From Thermoactinospora rubra (GTDB taxonomy: Bacteria; Actinomycetota; Actinomycetes; Streptosporangiales; Streptosporangiaceae): a stretch of DNA of 64,000 bases. Positions 20,038-29,020 of the stretch are shown piece after piece; the first letter of the stretch is position 1, and every line of letters begins with the position of its first letter. Location: NCBI RefSeq assembly GCF_002093975.1, contig NZ_KZ084333.1, forward strand, positions 29,510 through 93,509, read 5' to 3'. The notes below the pieces were generated by a model, which saw only the letters and a list, made by a program, of their open reading frames with translations, did not search any database and was not told the origin of the DNA. The position numbers and the translations under genes were made by a program.

Positions 20038-22686
20038 ATGAGCGAGCTCCTCGGCTACGTCCTCAGCGGCCTGGTCACCGGCGCGATCTTCGCGCTGATG
20101 GGGTCGGGCCTGACCCTGTCCTACGCCGCGACGGGCGTGTTCAACTTCGCGCACGGCGCGATCGGCTTCCTGGCCGCGCTGCTGCACTACGAGCTCACCG
20201 TGGGGCTGGGGGTGCCGTCCTGGGCCGCGGCGGCGGCCGCCGTGGGGGTCTTCGCGCCCGCCCTGGGCTACGCCCTGCACAAGGCCATGTTCCGCGGGCT
20301 CGCCCAGGCGGGCGAGACGGCCCAGATCGTCGGCACCATCGGGCTGACGATCGCGCTGCCCGCGCTCGGGCTGTTCCTCGTCGACCTGCTGGGCTGGCTG
20401 CCCGTGGACGTGGCCCACCCGCGCGGCCTCGGCCCCACGCCCGCGGCCACGGTGACCGTGCTCGGCACGGCGCTCGACACCGACCAGCTGATCACCTTCG
20501 GCTTCGCCGTCCTGGCCGCCGCGGGGCTGTGGGTGTTCCTGCGGCACACGCCGTACGGCCTGCGCACCCGGGCGTGCGTGGACCGGCGCGGGCTCGCGCG
20601 GCTGCGCGGCATCGACGCCGACGCCACGTCGGCGGTGGCCTGGATGCTCAGCTCGGCCCTGGCCGCGCTGGCGGGCGTGCTGGCCGCGCCCGTCCTCGGG
20701 CTGGACTCCCACGCCTACACCGTGCTGCTGTTCGCCTCGGCGACCGCGGCGGTCTTCGGGCGGCTGCGGTCGGTGCCGTGGACGTTCGCGGCGGGGCTGG
20801 CCCTGGGCGTGGTGCAGAACCTCGTCGCCGGGTACGCCGACGTCTTCGAGGAGGTCACCGGGCTGCGCACCGCCGTACCGGTCATCCTGCTGTTCGCGGG
20901 GCTGGTGCTGCTCAACCGGTCGCGCGAGCGGGTCGCGGGGAGCACGGCCGAGGACGCGCCGCCGCCCGACTACCTGGCGGGCCTGCCGGCGTGGCGGCGG
21001 CGCCTGCCCTGGGCGGCCGGGCTGGCGGCGCTGCTGGCCTTCGCCTTCACCGCGCCGGACTACTACGTCGGCGTCGCGGCCCAGGGGCTGGTGCTGGCGC
21101 TGATCTTCTGCTCGTTCGTCGTGGTGACCGGCATCGGCGGCATGGTCAACCTGGCGCAGGCGGCCTTCGCCGCGATGGCGGCGCTGACGTGCGGCTGGGC
21201 GTTCGCGTCGGGGCTGCCGTTCTTCGCGGCCATCGTGCTCGGCGTGCTGGCGGCCACGGCGGTGGGCGTGCTGGTCGCGCTGCCGGCGCTGCGGCTGGGC
21301 GGGCGGATCCTGACCCTGGCCACGCTGGCGCTGGCGTTGCTGGCCGACCAGGTGCTGTTCCAGGTGGACGCCTTCAGCAACGGGACCATCGGGTGGCCGC
21401 TGCCGGCGATCGGCTTCGGGTTCGCCGACACGACCTCCCCGCGGGTGCGGGTCGTGGTGCTGCTGGCGCTGATCGCGGTCGTCGCGTGGCTGGTGCGCAA
21501 CCTGGAGCGCTCGGCGTCCGGGCGGGCGATCCTGGCGGTGCGGTCCGCCCCGGCGGCGGCGACCACCTCGGGGCTGTCGGCGCCACGGGCCAAGATCATG
21601 CTCTTCGCGCTGGCGTCGGCGATCGCGGGGCTGGGCGGGGTGCTGTTCGCGGTGTCCAAGGGCTCGATCACCGCGACCGACCTGCCGGCCTTCGCGGGGT
21701 TCGTGTGGCTCGCGGTGGTGGTGCTCCAGGGCGTGCGACGCATCGGCGGCGCGGTGCTGGGCGGCCTCATCGCGGCGGGCTTCCCGGAGCTGCTGGCGAA
21801 CTGGGGCGTCTCGGCTCACGTGGGGGCGATCCTGTTCGGGCTGGGCGGCGTGATTTTGGCCAAGCATCCCGACGGCGTGCTGGCCCAGCTGGCCGAGCGT
21901 CGTCACCGGCGCTCGCCGACGTCCCGCCCCGCCGTACCGCAGGCACCCCCGGCGTCGGAGCGTGTGGCCTCGGCCGCGGGGACGGCGGGGCGGGGGGACG
22001 GCGAGGGGCCGCTGTTCGTCCTCGACCGCGTCGTGGCCGGGTACGGCGACTGCACGGTGCTGCGGGGCGTCAGCCTCGAGGTTCGCGCGGGCGAGGTCGT
22101 GGCGCTGCTCGGCGCCAACGGCGCGGGCAAGTCCACCACGTGCGCCGTGGCCGCGGGTGACCTGCCCCTGACCGGCGGCCGGGTCCTCCTCGACGGCCTC
22201 GACGTCACCCCCTGGCCCGCCCACCGCCGCGCCCGGGCCGGGATCTTCCTGGCCCCCGAGGGGCGCGGCGTGTTCCCCGGCCTGACCGTCGAGGAGAACC
22301 TGCGCACCTGGCTGCCCGACCCCGCCCCCGTCTACGACCGCCTGCCCCAGCTCGCGGCGCGCCGTACGGTCGCCGCCGGAGCCCTGTCCGGCGGCGAGCA
22401 GCAGCTGCTGACCCTCGCCCCGGCCCTGGTGCGGCCGCCCAAGGTGCTGATCGCCGACGAGCCCTCGCTGGGCCTCGCGCCGCGGGTCGTCGAGCAGGTC
22501 TTCGCCCTGTTCGCCGAGCTGCGCGAGCGCGGCGTGGCGCTGCTGCTGGTGGAGGAGAAGGCCACCGAGGCGCTGGCGGTCGCCGACCGCGTGGCGTTCA
22601 TGCGCCTGGGCGAGATCACCTGGACGGGCGACAGGGGCGACGTGGACGACGACCGGCTGACCGCCGCCTACCTGGGGGTCGCATGA
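20038..22686 (+). CDS. Fused LivH-LivM-LivF ABC transporter protein
   Basis: One 882-residue chain combining three normally separate subunits. Residues 1-295 are a LivH-type permease (GAIFALMGSGLTLSYAATG start, FNFAHGAIGF motif). Residues about 310-610 are a LivM-type permease (VVVTGIGGMVNLAQAAFAA). Residues about 655-882 are a LivF-type ATPase with Walker A GANGAGKSTT, signature LSGGEQQ and Walker B VLIADEPS. A linker rich in Arg, Pro and Ala joins LivM to the ATPase. The frame is uninterrupted with no internal stop. The ATG overlaps no gene and the end overlaps the LivG start (ATGA). LivHM fusions are known; a three-way fusion is unusual. Confidence 0.9.
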   Translation: MSELLGYVLSGLVTGAIFALMGSGLTLSYAATGVFNFAHGAIGFLAALLHYELTVGLGVPSWAAAAAAVGVFAPALGYALHKAMFRGLAQAGETAQIVGTIGLTIALPALGLFLVDLLGWLPVDVAHPRGLGPTPAATVTVLGTALDTDQLITFGFAVLAAAGLWVFLRHTPYGLRTRACVDRRGLARLRGIDADATSAVAWMLSSALAALAGVLAAPVLGLDSHAYTVLLFASATAAVFGRLRSVPWTFAAGLALGVVQNLVAGYADVFEEVTGLRTAVPVILLFAGLVLLNRSRERVAGSTAEDAPPPDYLAGLPAWRRRLPWAAGLAALLAFAFTAPDYYVGVAAQGLVLALIFCSFVVVTGIGGMVNLAQAAFAAMAALTCGWAFASGLPFFAAIVLGVLAATAVGVLVALPALRLGGRILTLATLALALLADQVLFQVDAFSNGTIGWPLPAIGFGFADTTSPRVRVVVLLALIAVVAWLVRNLERSASGRAILAVRSAPAAATTSGLSAPRAKIMLFALASAIAGLGGVLFAVSKGSITATDLPAFAGFVWLAVVVLQGVRRIGGAVLGGLIAAGFPELLANWGVSAHVGAILFGLGGVILAKHPDGVLAQLAERRHRRSPTSRPAVPQAPPASERVASAAGTAGRGDGEGPLFVLDRVVAGYGDCTVLRGVSLEVRAGEVVALLGANGAGKSTTCAVAAGDLPLTGGRVLLDGLDVTPWPAHRRARAGIFLAPEGRGVFPGLTVEENLRTWLPDPAPVYDRLPQLAARRTVAAGALSGGEQQLLTLAPALVRPPKVLIADEPSLGLAPRVVEQVFALFAELRERGVALLLVEEKATEALAVADRVAFMRLGEITWTGDRGDVDDDRLTAAYLGVA

Positions 22687-23429
22687 ACGGCACGATGCTG
22701 GCCGTCCGGGATGTCTCGGTGGCCTTCGGCGGCGTCCGGGCGCTGTCGGGGGTGTCGTTCGAGGTGCCCGAGGGGCAGGTGTGCGGGGTCATCGGGCCCA
22801 ACGGCGCGGGCAAGACGACGCTGTTCGACGTGATCTCGGGCCTGCGGCGGCCCACGAGCGGCCGGGTGGCGATCGGCGGCAGGGACGTGACGGGCGTCTC
22901 GGCCGTCGGGCGCGCCAGGTCGGGGCTGCGCCGTACCTTCCAGCGCACCCAGGTGTTCGGCAGGCTGACCGTCGCCGAGAACGTGCTGGCCGCGCTGGAG
23001 TGGCCGGACCAGGCGTTCCTCGCCGACCTGGCGGGCTGGCCAGCGCGGCGGCGGCTGGAGGCCGAGCGCCGCCGGAGGGTCGCCGAGGTGCTGGAGCTGT
23101 GCGGGCTGACCCGGCTGCGGGACGCCTACGCGGCCGCCCTCCCCGTGGGGCAGCGGCGGCTGGTCGAGCTGGCGCGGGCGCTGGCCGGCCGCCCCAAGGT
23201 GCTGCTGCTGGACGAGCCGACCTCGGGGCTGGACGCCGACCAGATGGCCAGGCTGCGCGAGGTCATCGCCGCCCTGGAGACCACGGTGCTGCTGGTGGAG
23301 CACGACATGGGGTTCGTCATGGGCGTGTGCGACCGGCTCGTCGTGCTGGACCTGGGCAAGGTGATCGCCACCGGGCCGCCCGCCGCCGTTCGGGAGGACC
23401 CGGCGGTCAGGGCCGCCTACCTGGGATGA
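22683..23429 (+). CDS. ABC transporter ATP-binding protein, LivG-like
   Basis: A 248-residue ATPase pairing with the fused permease/LivF protein upstream. Walker A is GPNGAGKTT, Walker B VLLLDEPTSGLD, and the H-loop is VEHDMGFVMG. The signature loop is LPVGQRRLVELARA, lacking the usual SxGGQ, a common variant in LivG relatives. TFQRTQVFGRLTVAENV is typical of the branched-chain group. The ATG overlaps the upstream stop by four bases. With the lipoprotein, this completes a three-gene importer that would normally need five genes. Confidence 0.9.
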   Translation: MNGTMLAVRDVSVAFGGVRALSGVSFEVPEGQVCGVIGPNGAGKTTLFDVISGLRRPTSGRVAIGGRDVTGVSAVGRARSGLRRTFQRTQVFGRLTVAENVLAALEWPDQAFLADLAGWPARRRLEAERRRRVAEVLELCGLTRLRDAYAAALPVGQRRLVELARALAGRPKVLLLDEPTSGLDADQMARLREVIAALETTVLLVEHDMGFVMGVCDRLVVLDLGKVIATGPPAAVREDPAVRAAYLG

Positions 23430-23516
23430 GCCTGGGCGGGCCGGGTGAACGGCCGTGACCTGGGCGTCTTCTTCGGGCATGAGCTGGGGCGACGTCCTGG
23501 AGCATGCGCCGAGTGT

Positions 23517-23530
23517 AGCAAGCGCTTGGC
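23517..23530. promoter_or_regulatory. KstR2-like operator upstream of membrane-protein gene
   Basis: AGCAAGCGCTTGGC matches AnCAAGnnCTTGnT at all but the last fixed position. It contains the exact 10-bp palindrome CAAGCGCTTG. It lies 56 bases before the membrane-protein gene at 23586 and follows the importer operon, so it probably starts a new transcription unit. Confidence 0.7.
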
Positions 23531-23585
23531 TAAATCATGGCGCCGGGCGTTGCGCTGGGCCCACATCGTGAGGCGTCATAGCCCT

Positions 23586-24416
23586 ATGAGGACGAACTCC
23601 ACGGCCGCCGTTCTCCTCGGCCACGTGCCGCTGTACGGGCTGCTGACGATCACCCTGGACGTCGTCGCGAGGGACCGCGCCCTCGTGGTCCTCGACGCGC
23701 CGGTGTTCGCCGTGGCGGCCGTGCTCCTGGCCTTCCCCGCGGTTCTCGTCTACCGGGGCGAGCCGCTGGGCGCGCTGCTGGCCGGGCTGTTCGGTGCGCC
23801 GTACCTGGCCGTGCTCGGCGTCCTGCTGTTCCAGGCGAGCGTGCCGTTGGTGGCCGTGTCCGGCGTCGACCTGTTCCCGGGGGTGCCAGGCGCTGTGCCG
23901 TTGTGGTTCGCCGTCGCGCGGCCCGTGCTGCTGGCCTGCGCCGTGGCCACCTACCTCGCCGGGGTGCTCGCCCTGCCGCGCAGCGCCGGGGCCAGGCCCG
24001 CGCCCGTGGCCGCCGCGCTGTTCGCCCACGGCCTGTCCGCCGGTCCGGTCGTCGTCGTCCTGGGCGCGGTCGCGATCGCCGAGCACTCCGGGGGGCACGC
24101 CGCCGCGGTGGACGTCTCGGCTCTCGGGCGTCAGGGCGTCCTGCTGGGGCTCGCGGCGGTCTGCCTGGCGATGCTGGCGTGGGCGGCGAGGGTGCGGGGG
24201 TCCTCCAGCGGGCCGCTCGTGGCCGTGGGCGCGTTCGCGCTGCCGTACCTCGCCCTGCTGGACCAGGTCACGCGCGTCACCCCGTTTCCCGAGGGGCGGC
24301 TGCTGGAGAGCGCGCCGGTGTGGTACGCGCCCGCCCTGCACAGCGTCGTGGTGTGCTCGGCGCTGATGTTCCTGCTCGGGCTGGGCGTCCTGGCCAGAGA
24401 ACCAAGCGTGCGCTAG
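23586..24416 (+). CDS. Hypothetical integral membrane protein
   Basis: A 276-residue protein with about seven or eight hydrophobic segments spread evenly, beginning AVLLGHVPLYGLLTITLDVV. No catalytic or transporter motif is recognised. The start at ATG 23586 puts the first helix at residue 8; the longer in-frame extension crosses the operator and is unlikely. It lies between the ABC importer and the acyl-CoA dehydrogenases and has its own KstR2-like site, so it may belong to the same pathway, for example as a permease or sensor. The next promoter is inside its 3' end. Confidence 0.65.
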   Translation: MRTNSTAAVLLGHVPLYGLLTITLDVVARDRALVVLDAPVFAVAAVLLAFPAVLVYRGEPLGALLAGLFGAPYLAVLGVLLFQASVPLVAVSGVDLFPGVPGAVPLWFAVARPVLLACAVATYLAGVLALPRSAGARPAPVAAALFAHGLSAGPVVVVLGAVAIAEHSGGHAAAVDVSALGRQGVLLGLAAVCLAMLAWAARVRGSSSGPLVAVGAFALPYLALLDQVTRVTPFPEGRLLESAPVWYAPALHSVVVCSALMFLLGLGVLAREPSVR

Positions 24417-24421
24417 TTTGG
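24401..24421 (+). promoter_or_regulatory. Operator/leaderless promoter of acyl-CoA dehydrogenase operon
   Basis: The 20-base element CCAAGCGTGCGCTAGTTTGG at 24402-24421 includes a -10-like TAGTTT at 24414-24419. The GTG start at 24426 is about where transcription should begin, so the mRNA is probably leaderless. The element is almost identical to the promoter of the ligase operon at 42153-42172 and contains the half-site ACCAAGCG of the KstR2-like family. It overlaps the end of the membrane-protein gene. Confidence 0.65.
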
Positions 24422-24425
24422 TTTC

Positions 24426-25529
24426 GTGGATCTCGACTTCACGGCGGCCGAACGTGACTTCCGCGCCGAGGTGCGCGCCTGGCTCGCCGCCAACGTCCCG
24501 CGGAACCTGCCCTCCATGAACACGCCCGCCGGCTTCCAGGCCCACCGCGAGTGGGAGGCGCGCCTGGCAGACGCGCGGCTGTCGGTGGTGTCCTGGCCGG
24601 AGGAGTACGGCGGGCGCGGCGCCTCCCTGGTCGAGTGGCTGATCTTCGAGGAGGAGTACTGGGCGGCGGGCGCGCCGGGCAGGGTCAGCCAGAACGGCAT
24701 CTTCCTCCTGGCGCCCACCCTGTTCGCCTACGGCACCGAGGAGCAGAAGGCCGGGTTCCTGCCCCGGATGGCGCGGGCGGAGGACGTCTGGGCGCAGGCG
24801 TGGTCGGAGCCCGAGGCGGGCAGCGACCTGGCCGCCCTGACCTCGCGCGCGGTCAGGACCGACGGCGGCTGGCTGCTGCACGGCCACAAGACCTGGAGCT
24901 CGCGCGCCGCCCACGCCTCGCACGGCTTCGGCCTGTTCCGCACCTCCGGTGAGGGCAGGCACCGCGGCCTGACGTACTTCCTGTTCCCGCTGCGGGACGT
25001 CGAGGTGCGGCCCATCGCCCAGCTCGACGGCGAGCCGGGCTTCGCCGAGCTGCGCTTCGACGGCGTGTTCGTCCCCGACTCGGGGGTGCTGGGCGCGCCG
25101 GGGGAGGGCTGGCGGATCGCGATGGCCACCACCTCCTCCGAGCGCGGCCTCACCCTACGCAGCCCCGGACGCTTCCTGGCCACCGCCGACCGGCTCGTGG
25201 AGCTGGCCGCGGGCGCCGACCCGGCCCTGGCCGACCGGGCCGCGCGCTGCTGGCTCGACGCCGAGGCCTACCGCCTGCAGACCTACGCCGTCGCCCGCCG
25301 CATCGCCTCCGGCCGGGACCTCGGCCCCGCCGCCAGCCTCGGCAAGGTCTTCTGGTCCGAGCTCGACCTGCGCATGCACACGCTGGCGCTGGAGCTGCTC
25401 GGGGAGCGCGCGGCGGCCACGCCGTGGTTCGACGGCTTCCTGTTCGCGCTGGCCGGACCGATCTACGCGGGCACCAACGAGATCCAGCGCACCATCATCG
25501 CCGAGCGCGTGCTGGGGCTGCCGAGATGA
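24426..25529 (+). CDS. Acyl-CoA dehydrogenase, subunit 1
   Basis: A 367-residue FAD flavoprotein that introduces an alpha,beta double bond into an acyl-CoA. Blocks are WPEEYGGRGASL near residue 57, WAQAWSEPEAGSDLAAL near 125, the WSSRAAHASHGFGLFR strand, and the C-terminal IYAGTNEIQRTIIAERVLG. It is followed 34 bases later by a shorter acyl-CoA dehydrogenase, the arrangement of heteromeric steroid-type enzymes such as FadE28/FadE29. The GTG start is within a probable leaderless promoter under a KstR2-like element. The chain length or ring type of the substrate is unknown. Confidence 0.9.
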   Translation: MDLDFTAAERDFRAEVRAWLAANVPRNLPSMNTPAGFQAHREWEARLADARLSVVSWPEEYGGRGASLVEWLIFEEEYWAAGAPGRVSQNGIFLLAPTLFAYGTEEQKAGFLPRMARAEDVWAQAWSEPEAGSDLAALTSRAVRTDGGWLLHGHKTWSSRAAHASHGFGLFRTSGEGRHRGLTYFLFPLRDVEVRPIAQLDGEPGFAELRFDGVFVPDSGVLGAPGEGWRIAMATTSSERGLTLRSPGRFLATADRLVELAAGADPALADRAARCWLDAEAYRLQTYAVARRIASGRDLGPAASLGKVFWSELDLRMHTLALELLGERAAATPWFDGFLFALAGPIYAGTNEIQRTIIAERVLGLPR

Positions 25530-25563
25530 ACCTGGGTGCCGAGATGGATCTGGGGCTGGGGAG

Positions 25564-26514
25564 ATGAACTTCGCCTTCACCGACGACCAGCTGGCCCTGG
25601 CCGCCACCGTGCGGGACCTGCTCGCCGCCCAGGGCCCCGGCCTGCTCGCCGAGCGGCGCGGCCCGGCCTGGGCACGGCTGGCCGAGCTCGGCTTCTTCGG
25701 CCTGCTCGTCCCGGCCGAGCACGACGGACTCGGCCTGCGGCTCGCGGACGTCGTGCTCGCCCTGGAGGAGACCGGCCGCGCCTGCCTGCCCGGGCCCGTG
25801 GTGGAGACGGCCGTGGCCGCGCCGTTCCTGCTGGGCGGGCCGGAACTGGGCAAGCTGGCCACCGGCGCGCTGTGCGTCACGCTCGTGCAGCCCGGCTCGG
25901 GGCTCGCCGTGGACGCCGACGTCGCCGACCTGGTCGTGGCCTGGCCGCGGGCCGCCGGGCGCGACGCCGTACGGCTGACGCCGCATCCCGGCACCGATCC
26001 GGGCCGCCGCATGTTCGAGGCGTCCTTCGACGGGGAGGCGGTTCTGCTGCCGGGCTCCGCCGTACCGGCCCTGCGCAGGGCGACCGTCGCGACCGCCGCG
26101 CAGCTCGTCGGGGTGGCCCGGTGGCTGCTGGACACCTCGGTCGCCTACGCCAAGGTCCGTACCCAGTTCGGCAGGCCCATCGGCGCCTTCCAGGCGGTCA
26201 AGCACATGCTCGCGGACGTGGCGGTGGCCGTGGAGTTCGCCGCGCCGCTGGTCTACCGGGCCGCGCTGGCGGTGGACTGCTCGGAGGCGACCGCCGACCG
26301 CGACGTCAGCGGCGCCAAGGCGGCGGCCGGGGAGGCGGCCGTGCTCGCCGCCCGGACCGCGCTGCAGGTCCACGGGGCCGTCGGCTACACCCACGAGCTG
26401 GACCTGCGGCACTGGCTGGCCCGGGCGTGGTCGCTGGCCGCCGCCTACGGCGGGACCGCCGAGCACCGGGCGCGCGTGCGCGAGGCGGTCGCGGGGGTGC
26501 CCAGATGGCCGTGA
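25564..26514 (+). CDS. Acyl-CoA dehydrogenase, subunit 2
   Basis: A 316-residue acyl-CoA dehydrogenase of the short type found as the second subunit of alpha2beta2 enzymes. It starts MNFAFTDDQLALAATVRDLL and has FFGLLVPAEHDGLGL, RTQFGRPIGAFQAVKHMLAD and the C-terminal QVHGAVGYTHELDLRHWLAR. The middle beta domain is short. It probably associates with the upstream 367-residue subunit. The ATG at 25564 is preceded by a spacer where a GAGATG-containing unit occurs three times (about 25524-25568). Its end overlaps the following LLM gene by 10 bases. Confidence 0.9.
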   Translation: MNFAFTDDQLALAATVRDLLAAQGPGLLAERRGPAWARLAELGFFGLLVPAEHDGLGLRLADVVLALEETGRACLPGPVVETAVAAPFLLGGPELGKLATGALCVTLVQPGSGLAVDADVADLVVAWPRAAGRDAVRLTPHPGTDPGRRMFEASFDGEAVLLPGSAVPALRRATVATAAQLVGVARWLLDTSVAYAKVRTQFGRPIGAFQAVKHMLADVAVAVEFAAPLVYRAALAVDCSEATADRDVSGAKAAAGEAAVLAARTALQVHGAVGYTHELDLRHWLARAWSLAAAYGGTAEHRARVREAVAGVPRWP

Positions 26515-27362
26515 AGTACGGCGTGCCGCTGGGCCTGCTGCACCCGGACGCCTGGAAGGACGTCGCCGTGGCCGCCGACGAGCTGGGCTTCGAGTCGGTC
26601 TGGCTGCCCGAGCACCTGGTGTTCGCCACGGACCTGTCGACCGCGGCCTACCCCGGCGGCGCCGACCCGGGCATCAAGCCGGCCACGCCCCTGTTCGACG
26701 CGCCCGCCTACCTGTGCTGGCTGGCCGCCCACACCCGGCGGGTACGGCTCGGCACCGCGGTCCACCTGTTCGCGCTGCGCCACCCCTTCGTGTCCGCCCG
26801 CGCCTTCGCCACGCTCGACGTGGTCTCCGGCGGCCGGGCCGTCTGCGGCGTGGGGGCCGGATGGTACCGGGTGGAGTGGGACGCGGCCGGAGTCGACTTC
26901 GCCACCCGCGGGGCGCGGCTGGACGAGGCGCTGGCCGTGGCCCGCCGGCTGTGGAGCGAGCCCGCCGTCGCCCACGCCGGGAGGTTCTACTCCTTTCCCG
27001 AGGTGGCCTTCGAGCCCAAGCCGGTGCAGCGCCGCCTGCCGGTCCTGGCCGGCGGCGAGTCACCGGCCGCCCTGCGCCGGGCGGCGGGCGAGTCCTGCGA
27101 CGGGTGGATCGGCATGCCGCACACGCTGGAGTCGGTCCGGCCGCAGCTGGCCCGCCTGCGGGCGCGCGGGCACGTCCCGGCGACCGTCCACGCCTACGCC
27201 CTCGCGTCGCCCGGCGAGATCCCCGCCTGGGAGGCGCTGGGCGTGGACCGGCTCATCGTGCGCCCGTGGCGGCGCAGCCGCGACGCCGTCACCGCGCTCG
27301 AACGCTTCGCCGCCGACTACGAGCTGCCCGGAGCGCGGCTGAGCGGCTCCTCCAGCCGGTAG
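26505..27362 (+). CDS. LLM-class F420-dependent oxidoreductase
   Basis: A 285-residue luciferase-like enzyme starting MAVKYGVPLGLLHPDAWKD. Blocks are FESVWLPEHLVF, AVCGVGAGWYRVEWDAAGV and LPVLAGGESPAALRRAAG. ATG at 26505 overlaps the end of the preceding acyl-CoA dehydrogenase gene, so the three genes from 24426 form one operon. Pairing with dehydrogenases suggests an F420-linked oxidation or reduction of the same CoA-bound or free intermediate. Its 3' end overlaps the convergent CHAP gene by 46 bases. Confidence 0.87.
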   Translation: MAVKYGVPLGLLHPDAWKDVAVAADELGFESVWLPEHLVFATDLSTAAYPGGADPGIKPATPLFDAPAYLCWLAAHTRRVRLGTAVHLFALRHPFVSARAFATLDVVSGGRAVCGVGAGWYRVEWDAAGVDFATRGARLDEALAVARRLWSEPAVAHAGRFYSFPEVAFEPKPVQRRLPVLAGGESPAALRRAAGESCDGWIGMPHTLESVRPQLARLRARGHVPATVHAYALASPGEIPAWEALGVDRLIVRPWRRSRDAVTALERFAADYELPGARLSGSSSR

Positions 27363-29020
27363 ACCCCGGCCATGGCCGGCACGGGGGCCTCGCGGCGGTG
27401 GCGCCGGCCGCGCAGCGGGACGTCGGGGGCGACGGCCTCGGCGAACGCCTCCAGGAACGGCCGCTGGGCGGGGGCGCGGTGGCGCCGGCCGCGCAGGGGC
27501 GCGTCCTGGCGGAAGCCCTGCAGGTCGGCGGGCTGCTCGCTCCTGCGGCGGCGGCCCCGGTAGGGGCGTGGCGTGAGCACGTCCCTGTCGATCGGTGGCA
27601 GGGCCGACACCGTCGCCTCGGCGGCCAGGTCGCGGGAGGCGGCGTCGAGGGGGCGGAAGCGGGTCCGGCGGGGCGGGAGCTTGGGGGTGAAGAAGTCGAA
27701 CGGCTCGGCGTCCTGCGGGCCGGGGGTGAGGACGTCGAAGGGCTCGAAGGGGTTGGAAGGGTCGGGGCCGGAGGGGCCGGAGGACGCCGTCGTGACGCCC
27801 ACGGGCTCCTCGCCCGGGATCGAGGGCCTGATCGTCTCCGGGACGATGGCGGCGAAGGCGTCGGTGTCCTCGATGCGGACCATCCTGGGGCCGCGGGGGG
27901 ACTCGGCGGCCGGTGCGGACGGCACCGCAGCCGCCGGGGCCGGGACGACGGCCGCGGGAACGGCGGGAACCGCGGTCGCAGGAGTGGCGGTCGCGGGCGC
28001 GACCTCCGCCAGGGCGGCGGTCGCCGGGCGGGGCGCGCCCCTGCGGCGACGGCGTCGGCCGCGCACGGGCGCCTCGTCGCGCAGCGGGCCCGCGGACGCC
28101 AGCCGTACCCGCATCTGCTTGGTCGTCGCCACGGCGAGCACCGCCAGCGCGGCCACCAGCGCCGAGCCCACGAGGGCGGGGGAGTCCACGGCGGGCAGCG
28201 CGGCATGCGTGGGGGTGTCGGCGACCACCGGCATCGGCTGGGTGGTGGCCTCCTGGGTGTCGGCCGTCACGGGCTTGGCGTGCTTGCCCGGCTTCCTGGG
28301 CGCGGCCTGCTGGGTCGTCGTGGCGCGTTCCACGGTCTGGCCGGGCTCGGCGGCCCGCCCGTCGGACTGCTGGGCGGGCCGAGCCGGGCCGGCCGTCCGG
28401 CTCGCCGCCGGGCCCTCCGCGGGGCGGCTGGGCTCGACGCGCGGGATGTGCGTCAGGAGCTCGTTCGTGGTGCCCTGCTCGGACAGGAACGGCGTGCCCT
28501 GGGGCAGCGTCCCCTCCTCCCGGTTGGCCTCGGCCTGCTTCTCCGCCTTCTCCAGCCGGGCCTTGATCTCCTCGGGGTAGCCGTAGCCGACGACCTTGTC
28601 GGTGTCGCGCACCTTGCGCTTGGCCACGCCCCCGTCGATGTTGCCCTCGATGGTGTGGATCCGGCCGCCCTCGACCTTGGTCACGATGCCCACGTGGTCG
28701 ATCCGGTCCAGGTCCTTGGACCCGCTCCAGTCGTAGAAGACGAAGGCGCCCGGCTTGGGAACGTTCCCCCAGGCGCCCTGCTTCTTGAACCACTTGGCGT
28801 GCGCGACGGTCCAGGCGAACTGCCCGATCCACTCCTCGTACCCGAGCTTGTGCGCCGCCCAGGACAGGAACATGTCGCACCAGGGCTGTTTGCTGTAGTC
28901 GGAGTCGAACTCGACGGTCCTGCCGTACCACTCGCCGAACTTGGTGTGACCGCTTGCCTTCTCGGCGTAGCCGAGCTCGCTCTCCAGGAGCTCGAGGTAC
29001 TTCTTCATCTCCGGTGACAT
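27317..29020 (-). CDS. CHAP-domain protein with transmembrane segment
   Basis: A 567-residue protein with an N-terminal CHAP amidase/peptidase domain (about 1-150): C48 in QPWCDMFLSWAAH and H109 in RIDHVGIV form the catalytic pair. No signal peptide precedes it. A low-complexity linker leads to a hydrophobic segment near residues 270-295 (PALVGSALVAALAVLAVA), then a long Arg/Pro-rich tail with repeated PLRGRRHR-type units. The topology is unclear: the CHAP domain would be outside only if the single helix is inserted C-in. It is read leftward behind a probable c-di-AMP riboswitch, which fits a cell-wall remodelling role. Confidence 0.8.
   Translation of the reverse strand: MSPEMKKYLELLESELGYAEKASGHTKFGEWYGRTVEFDSDYSKQPWCDMFLSWAAHKLGYEEWIGQFAWTVAHAKWFKKQGAWGNVPKPGAFVFYDWSGSKDLDRIDHVGIVTKVEGGRIHTIEGNIDGGVAKRKVRDTDKVVGYGYPEEIKARLEKAEKQAEANREEGTLPQGTPFLSEQGTTNELLTHIPRVEPSRPAEGPAASRTAGPARPAQQSDGRAAEPGQTVERATTTQQAAPRKPGKHAKPVTADTQEATTQPMPVVADTPTHAALPAVDSPALVGSALVAALAVLAVATTKQMRVRLASAGPLRDEAPVRGRRRRRRGAPRPATAALAEVAPATATPATAVPAVPAAVVPAPAAAVPSAPAAESPRGPRMVRIEDTDAFAAIVPETIRPSIPGEEPVGVTTASSGPSGPDPSNPFEPFDVLTPGPQDAEPFDFFTPKLPPRRTRFRPLDAASRDLAAEATVSALPPIDRDVLTPRPYRGRRRRSEQPADLQGFRQDAPLRGRRHRAPAQRPFLEAFAEAVAPDVPLRGRRHRREAPVPAMAGVYRLEEPLSRAPGSS

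Noticed and set aside
20017..22224. A 735-codon minus-strand frame opposite the ABC importer
   Set aside because: It is a shadow of the fused permease gene, with low-complexity Arg/Gln/His repeats.
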